Source: Candidatus Bathyarchaeota archaeon (GTDB lineage: Archaea > Thermoproteota > Bathyarchaeia > TCS64). From it: a stretch of DNA of 7,506 nucleotides. Shown piece after piece: positions 1 through 6,834 of the stretch (position 1 is the first letter of the stretch; each line of letters begins with the position of its first letter). The notes beneath the pieces are model-generated. The model was not told the origin of the DNA. It worked only from the letters and a program-made list of their open reading frames with translations, and made no database searches. Where the stretch lies: positions 1-7,506 of the forward strand of contig JAUWLH010000067.1 of the NCBI GenBank assembly GCA_030613835.1, read 5' to 3'. The position numbers and the translations under genes were made by a program.

Positions 1-1377
1 AGAGACCTGATTGGGGAAATCTGGCAGACAAGCCAGATACTCGAGAACATGCTGATACTCGCCGACGAGATAGGAAGTAGGTTCCCCGGAACCCCGAGCG
101 AGAAACAGGCCCAGGAGTACCTTGTCAAGAAACTCAAAGAGTATGGATATGAAAACACCAGGGCCATACCATTCTCATATTTTGGCTGGAAAAGAGGACC
201 AGTCACCCTCGAAATGAAAGAGCCCGTGGCGCGGGAGTTTAGGGCGATAAGCCTAGCCATGAGCCCCGGGGGGACAGTTGAGGCCGAGGTAGTCAACCTT
301 GGAACGGGCAGCCCCGAGGAGTTCGAGGCGTTTGACCCGAGGGATGTTAAGGGAAAGATAGTGCTATGCAGTAGCGCAACGAGTCCAACGGGAAAACGGG
401 TACACAGGCGCACCAAGTACGGGTACGCCATCAAGTATGGTGCCGTGGGCTTCATATTCATGAACCATAACCCTGGCCAGCTGGAGCCCACAGGGAGCCT
501 CCGCCCAAGTTACAGGATGGGAGGAGAGATCCCCGGCATCGGCGTCAGTCTAGAGACAGGCTCCCTCATGCAGCGCCTAGCAAAGGGCAAACCCCTCCGA
601 GTTAACTTCTCAGACGCCAGCGAAGTGAAGCCAGACAGTGTCTCCTCAAACATTGTGGCTGAGCTCCCCGGAAAAACAGATGAATGGATAGTTGTAGGAG
701 GGCACTACGACGGCCATGATATCGCACAGGGTGCCATGGACAACCTGAGCGGCGCAGCCGTAACCCTTGAGCTCGCCCGCGTACTGAAGCCATACCAAGG
801 AAAGTTCAAAAGAGGCATCCGCTTCATCTGTTTCGCATGCGAGGAGATAGGGGTCACTGGCAGCACGTGCTACGTGGCTGACCACCTGGATCAAACCAAG
901 AGCACCGCCATCATGGTGAACCTTGAGCTCGGCGGATTGGCCTATAAAGATGGGATGAAACATGCTGCATTCACGGTCTACCAACCCCCCGAGATGAAGC
1001 AGTGGATCAAGGATTTCCTCGAAGATGTGGCCTACCCCACAAGTATCCGTGATGGGATGAGCGCCGCTAGCGATCACTGGCCATTCGTGATGCAGGGGAT
1101 ACCCGCCATCTACATGCACGAAGAGCCCAGCATGCGACAGCTGGTACAGGGTAGAGGATGGGGACATACAACGGCCGATTACATGGACAAGGTGGACCCC
1201 AGAAACCTCCAGGAGGGAACCATGCTCATGGCGAGGCTGCTGCTGAGGCTAGCCACCCAGAGGAAGAAAATCGCGAAGCACACACCCTTGAAGAAGATCG
1301 TGAGGAGCCTGGAAAAGTCGGGAATGAAAAAGACCCTAGAGATCCAGCTGAAGTGGCACCCGGACTCTCCCAGGTAA
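1..1377 (+). CDS. M28-family zinc aminopeptidase with PA domain (5' partial)
   Basis: The reading frame is open from base 1, and residues before the first ATG (position 49) look like normal M28 N-terminal sequence, so the start probably lies left of the window. Counting from that ATG, an M28 N-terminal segment (about 1-80) is followed by a protease-associated (PA) insert (about 85-200) and the catalytic domain (about 200-405). Visible site residues are His219 (GGHYDGHD), Asp231 (GAMDN), the Glu265-Glu266 pair (CFACEEIG) and His373 (GHTTAD), matching the family's two-zinc site and catalytic Glu. The position that is usually a metal-binding Asp appears as Glu292 (NLELGG). The C-terminal 40 residues are basic. 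The family releases N-terminal amino acids from peptides. The gene converges on the MurNAc operon, so a role in trimming wall peptides is possible but only inferred. Family confidence is high; substrate and location are unknown. Confidence 0.9.
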   Translation, partial: RDLIGEIWQTSQILENMLILADEIGSRFPGTPSEKQAQEYLVKKLKEYGYENTRAIPFSYFGWKRGPVTLEMKEPVAREFRAISLAMSPGGTVEAEVVNLGTGSPEEFEAFDPRDVKGKIVLCSSATSPTGKRVHRRTKYGYAIKYGAVGFIFMNHNPGQLEPTGSLRPSYRMGGEIPGIGVSLETGSLMQRLAKGKPLRVNFSDASEVKPDSVSSNIVAELPGKTDEWIVVGGHYDGHDIAQGAMDNLSGAAVTLELARVLKPYQGKFKRGIRFICFACEEIGVTGSTCYVADHLDQTKSTAIMVNLELGGLAYKDGMKHAAFTVYQPPEMKQWIKDFLEDVAYPTSIRDGMSAASDHWPFVMQGIPAIYMHEEPSMRQLVQGRGWGHTTADYMDKVDPRNLQEGTMLMARLLLRLATQRKKIAKHTPLKKIVRSLEKSGMKKTLEIQLKWHPDSPR

Positions 1378-1410
1378 CCTTCAATACCATTAGGCCCGTG
1401 CACGTTGAGA

Positions 1411-1425
1411 TTTTTTGTTTTTCTT
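1411..1425 (+). terminator. T-rich putative terminator of the peptidase gene
   Basis: A run of 13 T in 15 bases begins 33 bp after the peptidase stop codon, in the 73-bp convergent gap. No convincing GC-rich hairpin precedes it, only the 8-bp palindrome cgtgcacg at 1397-1404, which has no loop. Hairpin-less T-runs are typical archaeal terminators. No matching T-run (A-run on the plus strand) serves the opposing anmK gene within the gap. Confidence 0.45.
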
Positions 1426-1450
1426 CCGTGGATATATCAATAAACCCAGG

Positions 1451-2638
1451 TTAGGTCCACATACAGTAACCCAGAACAACACATCTCCGTGCACCAGTAA
1501 CTGAAATCATGTTACTGGGCGTCCCCATTACGTTCTCGTTAGCCAACAGCGCCACCAGCAGGGCCTCCTTAGCCTCCCCAGGTATCCCGAGCACCGAGTA
1601 ATCATAAACTGGTACATTGAGTCCATTTCTCAGCCCCTCAACTATCACGGGGTTTTTTGCGCCTCCACCAGAGACGTAAACAGCGTCAATCTCTTCTGGC
1701 AGCTGCTTATACGCGTTGATTATTGTCTCAACTGTCAGCTTCGTGACCGTGGCCACCACGTCCTCAGGACACAAGTTGAGCTCATCTGCCTTGGCCGCAA
1801 CTTTTTCAGAGTAGACATCACCGAAGACCTCCCTCCCCGTGGTCTTTGGGGGTCTCTGGGTGTAATACTGGTGGGACAGCAACTCCTCAAGGAGACGTTT
1901 GTCTGCCACGCCCCTGCTTGCAAAAACGCCATCGGCATCATAGCTTGCACCGGTGTAACGTTCCACCAGCGCATCGATGATCATGTTCCCGGGACCGGTA
2001 TCAAACGCGATGACATCCCGGTGCGAAACTCCTGCCCGGAGATAAGTTAGATTCGATATTCCCCCGATGTTCTGAAGAACCCTGTTCTCCACCGGGTCCC
2101 TGTGCATTACGTAATCCAGGTAGGGTATCAATGGAGCACCCTCGCCACCAACGGCCATGTCAGCCTTGCGGAAATCAGATACCACTGGGAGCCCCGTTTT
2201 CTCGGAGATTACGGCCGGTTCACCGATCTGCAGCGTGGACTTTGCGCCGTACCCTGAGACGGCCACCGCGTCAGGTTGATGCCATATGGTCTGTCCATGG
2301 CTTCCAATGATGTCAACCTTGTCGCGGGAAACCCCGAGGTCATCCATGAGGTGATTCGCCGCCTCACCGAATGCCTCACCCACCACATAGTTCATCTCGC
2401 ATACGTCCTGGACGGTACCCGCGCTGGGGTTGAAGAGGTTGAAGACGCGCTTCCTCACCTCTACGTCATAGACGTACGTCCTGTAACCGAGGAGATCAAT
2501 CTGAACTCCTTCACCGGTCCCCGTAATCTCCATCAGTGCAACGGTTATCCCGTCAACGGATGTTCCGGACATCAATCCTATGATGGTTCGCGTCTCTTTT
2601 TCCCTGATCTCAGACAGGCGGCTGTGGAGGTCTCTCAA
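1451..2638 (-). CDS. anmK: anhydro-N-acetylmuramic acid kinase
   Basis: AnmK hydrolyses the 1,6-anhydro bond of anhydro-MurNAc and phosphorylates it with ATP, giving MurNAc-6-phosphate in the cytoplasm. The 395-residue product carries the family landmarks in order: the nucleotide-binding GLMSGTSVDG (21-30), GSHGQTIWHQP (112-122), LQIGEP (136-141), the DFRKADMAVGGEGAPL block (155-170) that contains the catalytic Asp, QNIGGISNLTYL (189-200), FDTGPGN (212-218) and YVSGGGAKNP (321-330). Length is normal apart from about 10 extra residues before the first motif. The start is TTG: the in-frame TGA of nagA lies two codons upstream and the only nearby ATG is inside MSGTS. It is the last gene of the operon, 3 bp after nagA and in the same reading frame. 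Its product feeds MurQ. Confidence 0.95.
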   Translation of the reverse strand: MRDLHSRLSEIREKETRTIIGLMSGTSVDGITVALMEITGTGEGVQIDLLGYRTYVYDVEVRKRVFNLFNPSAGTVQDVCEMNYVVGEAFGEAANHLMDDLGVSRDKVDIIGSHGQTIWHQPDAVAVSGYGAKSTLQIGEPAVISEKTGLPVVSDFRKADMAVGGEGAPLIPYLDYVMHRDPVENRVLQNIGGISNLTYLRAGVSHRDVIAFDTGPGNMIIDALVERYTGASYDADGVFASRGVADKRLLEELLSHQYYTQRPPKTTGREVFGDVYSEKVAAKADELNLCPEDVVATVTKLTVETIINAYKQLPEEIDAVYVSGGGAKNPVIVEGLRNGLNVPVYDYSVLGIPGEAKEALLVALLANENVMGTPSNMISVTGARRCVVLGYCMWT

Positions 2639-2641
2639 TGC

Positions 2642-2647
2642 TCACCC
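2642..2647 (-). promoter_or_regulatory. ribosome binding site for anmK (GGGTGA)
   Basis: GGGTGA, overlapping the nagA stop codon, lies 3 nt before the TTG start. That spacing is short; a second candidate, GGTGGG at 2650-2655, lies 11 nt before it. Either supports the TTG and suggests coupling to nagA translation. Confidence 0.4.
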
Positions 2648-3784
2648 ATCCCACCTGTAAACCGTTGAGCCCCCGACAATCGTTTCAATGATGTCGAGGC
2701 CACTGTTCATGATCACGATATCCGCATCGAATCCAGGTTCCAGTCTCCCCTTTTCATCTAGGCTGAGAACTCTAGCTGGGGTGTCTGTCGCCATCAGCAC
2801 AGCCACGGGTAGGCTAACTCCTACTTTTTCCACCATGTTTCGTACCGCCTCATCTAGGCCACTTGAGCTGCCTGCGATTATCCCTGATGGTAGTTTGATG
2901 AGTCCCTCTTCCAACGAGTAAGTTCTGTCCCCAAGTGTGTGCACGCCGCTTGGTAGCCCCGCCGGTTTAATCATGTCTGATACGAGAACCACTTTCTCGG
3001 GCCCCTTGATCCTGACTGTTAGTCCAAGGACCGCTGGATGGACATGGAGGCAGTCAGCTATGAGCTCAACCGTTACGTTGTCATCCTCTAAACCAGCCCC
3101 TACTACCCCGGGCTCTCTGTGATGTATCCCGCGCATCCCGTTCCAGAAGTGGCCCAGCAGCGATATCCCCTCCTCGAAAGCCCGACGAGCCTCAACGTAG
3201 GATGCATCCGTGTGACCGGCTGAGACCACCACGCCGCGTTTTCTCAGAAACTTGACTGCCTCAAGACCGCCCTGGATCTCAGGGGCCAGTGTGACAATTT
3301 TAAGGATGTCACCCGCCGCTTCAAGGATATCCCCCAGCTCCTTTCTGGTGGGCTCCCGAACAAAGTCCTGCTGTGCCCCCATCCGGTTACGGCTGATAAA
3401 GGGACCCTCAAGATGAGCCCCCAGAACCCTTGCACCTGATGTACCTCCCTCCATCACCCTTTTCACTCGCCTCAACGCATCTAGAAGCTCATCCTTTGGG
3501 GCCGTCTGTAACGTCGCAAGGAACCCCGTGACGCCTCGTGCCGCCAGGTGTTCCGCGATATGCCTGATGCTATCGGTGTCCGGGTCCATTACATCGTGTC
3601 CGGCGTACCCGTGGACATGTACATCGATGAAACCGGGCGCTATCGTTGCGTCGCCGTAGTTAACGACCTCACCCTCAAACTGCCTCCTTGGCCCCACGTA
3701 CCTTATCTTGTTGTCAATTACCTCGATCTGTCCCCTCTCTATCATTTGAAAAGGAGTCACCAGGTTTCCCCTTAAGGCTCTCAA
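2642..3784 (-). CDS. nagA: N-acetylglucosamine-6-phosphate deacetylase
   Basis: NagA removes the acetyl group from GlcNAc-6-phosphate, giving glucosamine-6-phosphate and acetate. The 380-residue amidohydrolase shows the metal-site HVH (His56, His58) in GFIDVHVHG, Glu126 in HLEGPF, His191 in SAGHTDA, His212 in LLGHFWNGM, the substrate-loop HHREPG (221-226), His247 in DCLHVHP and the catalytic Asp270 in LVSDMIKPAG. These align at near-constant offset with the E. coli residues Glu131, His195, His216, His251 and Asp273. The C-terminal GRLEPGFDADIVIMN is the usual small beta-domain sequence. The start is TTG, overlapping the namZ stop as TTGA and preceded by GGAGGGG; Met14 is too far into the domain. 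NagA acts on the MurQ product, so it completes the visible part of the pathway. Assignment is firm. Confidence 0.95.
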   Translation of the reverse strand: MRALRGNLVTPFQMIERGQIEVIDNKIRYVGPRRQFEGEVVNYGDATIAPGFIDVHVHGYAGHDVMDPDTDSIRHIAEHLAARGVTGFLATLQTAPKDELLDALRRVKRVMEGGTSGARVLGAHLEGPFISRNRMGAQQDFVREPTRKELGDILEAAGDILKIVTLAPEIQGGLEAVKFLRKRGVVVSAGHTDASYVEARRAFEEGISLLGHFWNGMRGIHHREPGVVGAGLEDDNVTVELIADCLHVHPAVLGLTVRIKGPEKVVLVSDMIKPAGLPSGVHTLGDRTYSLEEGLIKLPSGIIAGSSSGLDEAVRNMVEKVGVSLPVAVLMATDTPARVLSLDEKGRLEPGFDADIVIMNSGLDIIETIVGGSTVYRWDG

Positions 3785-4950
3785 CGTTGCCCCTCCACTT
3801 CATAGAGAAGATGCCGCTCCCTTTCTTTGAGATACCTGTTGGCCTCGGCTTCCCAGGCACCAACTATATCTTCCACTGAGGTACCCTGTTCCAGCTGTAC
3901 CCTGAGTCTGTCCGTTCCCGCCAACAGATCGAAGTGGCGTCGTGAATCATATGATGGCCCGTTGAACTTGAACTCGTCCGGGTGCAGTTTCTTCAACGTT
4001 GATAGAAGGCATACCCCAGTCTCCACGGGCTTGAACAAGTCTCTATCAGTCACATGGACATGAACCCCGCTGCATCTAGTGTTCTTGAATCGCCAGAAAG
4101 TCGGGGTAAAGTAGCACCCGCGGAACCTAACACCGGGTAACTCAAGCCCGTTTAAAGATACAGCCCATTTTTTTTCATCAATCCAAGGCGCTCCCAGATA
4201 CTCGAAGGGTCTGGTTGTTCCCCTCCCCTCCGAGGTATTCACACCCTCAAAAAAACAGGTCCCAGGGTAGACCGTTGCTGTTTCTATTGTGGGCAGGTTA
4301 GGGCTGGGCTGAACCCATGGAAGCCCAGTTTCGTTAAACCAATTATCTCTCAACCAGTCTTTCATCGTAACGACGCTAAGGTCACAGTTAACCGCGCCGT
4401 TGATGAGGGACGCCAGTTCTCCCATGGTTAAACCGTGCCTAATGGGGACAGGGTGAAGCCCGATAAATGACTTGTATCCCTGTTCCAGAACGTTTCCCTC
4501 AACGGTAACACCGTTTATTGGGTTGGGTCGATCCAGTACAACCACTTTTACGCCGTGCTTGGCGGCGGACTCCATGCAGTAGGTCAGCGTTGATACGTAG
4601 GTGTAGAACCGTGACCCGCAATCCTGGATGTCAAAGACCAGGGTACCAACGCCGTCTAACATCTCCACCGTAGGTGCCCGATGGTCTCCGTACAGGCTGT
4701 ACACGGGGAGCCCTGTATAGGGATCCCTGTGAGATGGCACATCGAGCGCATCCTGTATGTCCCCCCTTGCCCCATGCTCCGGACCGAAGACGGCTTTGAG
4801 TTTGATGTCCTCGTGTTTATGGAAAGCATCTAACGTTGATTCAAGATTCGCTGTGACGCCTGTGGGGTTGGTCACAAGACCGATTCCATCAAACCCAAGA
4901 TACTCCCTGGGCGCGGCGAGAAGTACATCTACCCCGGGTACCACATTCAA
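3781..4950 (-). CDS. namZ: exo-beta-N-acetylmuramidase (DUF1343, GH171)
   Basis: NamZ-type enzymes cleave MurNAc from the non-reducing ends of peptidoglycan fragments. The 389-residue product matches DUF1343 throughout: GLVTNPTG (24-31), FGPEHGARG (55-63), FDIQDCGSRFYTY (106-118), LDRPNPING (139-147), QPSPNLPT (214-221), the EGVNTSEGRGTTRPFEYLG stretch (235-253) and a C-terminal domain from about residue 270. Length is that of the mature family protein. The N-terminus starts directly with the domain and has no signal peptide, so a cytoplasmic site is inferred, acting on imported muropeptides. The start is TTG, overlapping the upstream stop as TTGA, with AGGAGG 8 nt before it. In Bacillus subtilis namZ sits with murQ and nagZ; here it sits with murQ and an unassigned TIM-barrel gene. 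Family certain; activity inferred from family and context. Confidence 0.92.
   Translation of the reverse strand: MNVVPGVDVLLAAPREYLGFDGIGLVTNPTGVTANLESTLDAFHKHEDIKLKAVFGPEHGARGDIQDALDVPSHRDPYTGLPVYSLYGDHRAPTVEMLDGVGTLVFDIQDCGSRFYTYVSTLTYCMESAAKHGVKVVVLDRPNPINGVTVEGNVLEQGYKSFIGLHPVPIRHGLTMGELASLINGAVNCDLSVVTMKDWLRDNWFNETGLPWVQPSPNLPTIETATVYPGTCFFEGVNTSEGRGTTRPFEYLGAPWIDEKKWAVSLNGLELPGVRFRGCYFTPTFWRFKNTRCSGVHVHVTDRDLFKPVETGVCLLSTLKKLHPDEFKFNGPSYDSRRHFDLLAGTDRLRVQLEQGTSVEDIVGAWEAEANRYLKERERHLLYEVEGQR
3790..3796 (-). promoter_or_regulatory. ribosome binding site fixing the nagA TTG start
   Basis: GGAGGGG ends 5 nt before the TTG at 3784-3782 and lies inside the end of namZ. The strong match and normal spacing decide in favour of the TTG start. 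Confidence 0.7.
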
Positions 4951-5945
4951 GTGGAGTGCCTCCTGTACGCGTCACCGATAGTGTCCCATACCTTACCTGG
5001 GTCGGCTGATGCCATGTAACTTCCCTCGGCTCCTCTGTAGGACCAAGCGAACAACGAGTCCGTCCCCAGTTCCGCCGCTATCTCGGCTGCCTCAAGGAGC
5101 TCCCTTTCCCTACCCTTGGGCACCTTGAATGCCATCAACCATAGCTGGGACCTTTTATTATACTTCTCAGCGAGAGAAATGCAGTGCTGGCCTTGTTCAC
5201 GGAAGAACCGCAGCCCCTCCTCTCTGTTCATCTCCGTGTGGAAGTAGTAGGGGTCTGTTCCTAGTACATCGATCTCGGGTATCGCAGCGATCTTTTCCCA
5301 GTCAGTGATGCCGATGAGGGGACTCTTAGTAGGTAATAAACAAGTGATGACGTCAATGCTTTTGTCGACTTGTTTGACCTTCACACTCAGCTCCCGTAGG
5401 AATCCCACGGCGCGGTCCTCCCTGAAACGGATAACCTCCTCGGTGAGCTCAGACGGCATATCTTCTCCTACTTCTTCCTTGTAGAGGCCTTGACATATCG
5501 GACAAGTGCAAGCCCAATCAGGGTCATGCCAGTTGGCGTAATGGGGCTCGTCCCAGAACAAGCCCTCAAGCTCGGTATCAATGATCATGGTCTCGATGTT
5601 TGTTTTCAAGTGGTCCATGAAGGCCCCAGAGTTGAGACACATGGCTGCGTAGGGCTTACCCGAAGCCCCCCGTTGTCTGCCCTCAAGGGAACGCATAAGA
5701 AAAAGACTGGGTGGTTCACCTGCGAGGGTTTTTCCCCACCCCCACAGATCCACGTAGGGCTTCAGCCCGACATCCTTGGCGGTCCTGATCAAATCCACCG
5801 TGTTGTCGTGCCAGAACCACCAGTCAAACTCGGAGACGGCCAGCAGCACCGCGTTACAGCCATGGTCAACCATTTCTTTGAAGTCAAGAATAGCCCTGTC
5901 CGGGTACGCTACACCATAATATGATACCCCTCGCTCATTGATCAA
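4947..5945 (-). CDS. TIM-barrel glycoside-hydrolase-like protein, unassigned
   Basis: I do not recognise a characterised family. The roughly 332-residue product has the alternating pattern of a complete (beta/alpha)8 barrel, with strand-like segments VAYPD (12-16), NAVLLAVSE (31-39), KPYVDLWGWG (62-71), GLFWDEPHY (128-136), DVITCLLP (198-205), DVLGTDPYYF (226-235), LWLMAF (268-273) and SLFAWSY (297-303). An adjacent Asp132-Glu133 pair ends the fourth strand, where many retaining hydrolases carry their acid; no Glu is seen on strand seven. A CTCPIC cysteine cluster (146-151) follows, as in several putative glycosyl-hydrolase families. There is no signal peptide. It sits between murQ (11-bp overlap) and namZ (4-bp overlap), so a role in wall-sugar processing is likely. 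TTG at 5945 is chosen because GGGTGA precedes it by 5 nt; GTG at 5954 is the alternative (335 residues). Confidence 0.75.
   Translation of the reverse strand: MINERGVSYYGVAYPDRAILDFKEMVDHGCNAVLLAVSEFDWWFWHDNTVDLIRTAKDVGLKPYVDLWGWGKTLAGEPPSLFLMRSLEGRQRGASGKPYAAMCLNSGAFMDHLKTNIETMIIDTELEGLFWDEPHYANWHDPDWACTCPICQGLYKEEVGEDMPSELTEEVIRFREDRAVGFLRELSVKVKQVDKSIDVITCLLPTKSPLIGITDWEKIAAIPEIDVLGTDPYYFHTEMNREEGLRFFREQGQHCISLAEKYNKRSQLWLMAFKVPKGRERELLEAAEIAAELGTDSLFAWSYRGAEGSYMASADPGKVWDTIGDAYRRHST
4959..4964 (-). promoter_or_regulatory. ribosome binding site fixing the namZ TTG start
   Basis: AGGAGG ends 8 nt before the TTG at 4950-4948, inside the last codons of the upstream gene. It supports a TTG start placed exactly at the DUF1343 N-terminus. 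Confidence 0.7.
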
Positions 5946-6834
5946 CGTTCTCACCCATCGCCGCCTTTATCTGTCTCAGGGTACGAGTCTCCAGTTCCTT
6001 CACTGCATCTTCTGGACCCATGTCTGTCAATGTCAGGAGTATGGCTACCCGTACATCCCATTCAGCGGTCTCAAGGGCTTCCTCGGCCTCCCCGAGGGGT
6101 ACTCCCGTGATCTCCGCCACTATCCTCTTGCTCCTTTCCTTGAGCTTGCTGTTTGTTGCCTGAACCCCGACCATCAATCCGTCATACACATAGCCGAGCC
6201 TGATCATCGCCGTGGTTGTCATCATGTTCAGCACCATCTTCTGGGCCGATCCTGCCTTCATCCTTGTTGACCCAGCCACAACCTCCGGTCCAACCACGAC
6301 CTCGATGGCGGTATCCACGAGCTGGGATAACGGAGTGCCTTTGTTACATGAAAACCCGATCGTGGTCACTCCTAACTGCCTAGCCTTGACGACTGCGCCC
6401 AGCACGAAGGGCGTGGAACCGGACGCTGCCACCCCAATGAACAGGTCACTTTCCTTTAACCCGAGTTTCTCCATCTCCAGCACTCCGTTCAATGAATCAT
6501 CCTCTGCGCCCTCAACCGAGGTGTAGATGGCCTTCACGCCACCAGCTATCACAGCGACTATTCTATCGGGTGGAAGGCCAAAGGTCGGGGGAATCTCCGA
6601 AGCCTCAAGGACGCAGAGCCTGCCGCTGGAACCCGCTCCAACCAGGTAGACGTTACCACCCATCTTGATAGTGGCCACGATGTCCCTGACAGCGGACTCG
6701 ATCTGTGATAACTGGGCATAGATTGCCCGGGATATTTTTTCATCCTCCTTGTTGATGATCTCAAGTATTTCCCTGATGGGTCTCTCATCTATTCCCTTTG
6801 ACGCGATGTTCCTCTGTTCTGTTACTTTACTCAT
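5935..6834 (-). CDS. murQ: N-acetylmuramic acid 6-phosphate etherase
   Basis: MurQ cleaves the D-lactyl ether of MurNAc-6-phosphate, giving GlcNAc-6-phosphate and D-lactate in the cytoplasm. The 299-residue product is of normal length and consists of a SIS sugar-isomerase-type domain followed by a helical C-terminal region. It shows TEQRN (5-9), VGAGSSGRL (65-73), LEASEIPPTFG (76-86), SVEGAED (106-112), GVAASGSTPFV (134-144) and the MurQ signature GSTRMKAGSAQKMVLNM (188-204). Glu80 and Glu111 fall at a constant offset from the E. coli catalytic Glu83 and Glu114. The frame is open 41 codons further upstream, but that stretch lies inside the kinase gene and is not MurQ-like. ATG at 6834 shares one base with the kinase stop (TGATG) and follows GGTGG by 4 nt. 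It is the central step of the operon's pathway. Confidence 0.96.
   Translation of the reverse strand: MSKVTEQRNIASKGIDERPIREILEIINKEDEKISRAIYAQLSQIESAVRDIVATIKMGGNVYLVGAGSSGRLCVLEASEIPPTFGLPPDRIVAVIAGGVKAIYTSVEGAEDDSLNGVLEMEKLGLKESDLFIGVAASGSTPFVLGAVVKARQLGVTTIGFSCNKGTPLSQLVDTAIEVVVGPEVVAGSTRMKAGSAQKMVLNMMTTTAMIRLGYVYDGLMVGVQATNSKLKERSKRIVAEITGVPLGEAEEALETAEWDVRVAILLTLTDMGPEDAVKELETRTLRQIKAAMGENVDQ
5951..5956 (-). promoter_or_regulatory. ribosome binding site favouring TTG at 5945
   Basis: GGGTGA, inside the last codons of murQ, ends 5 nt before the TTG at 5945-5943. It overlaps the alternative GTG start at 5954-5952, which has only weak purine-rich sequence upstream. Confidence 0.5.

Noticed and set aside
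1..48. ATG at 49 as the true start of the peptidase
   Set aside because: The frame is open to base 1 with family-like residues, and no good ribosome site precedes 49; a start just left of the window is more likely.
646..1167. 173-codon open frame on the minus strand inside the peptidase gene
   Set aside because: It is antisense to a clear M28 catalytic domain, resembles no family and has low-complexity shadow composition.
1397..1404. cgtgcacg palindrome as a terminator hairpin
   Set aside because: The 8-bp palindrome has no loop and cannot form a stable stem; the T-run nearby does not need it.
1429..1445. gatatatc (1431-1438) as a TATA-like promoter
   Set aside because: It lies between two converging gene ends, so no gene starts from it in either direction.
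1443..1452. aacccaggtt inverted repeat as the anmK terminator
   Set aside because: A 4-bp stem with a 2-nt centre is too weak, it overlaps the stop codon, and no T-run follows on the minus strand.
1158..1454. 98-codon plus-strand frame overlapping the peptidase end and the convergent gap
   Set aside because: Most of it lies in another frame of the peptidase; the tail crosses the T-rich terminator and the composition is not protein-like.
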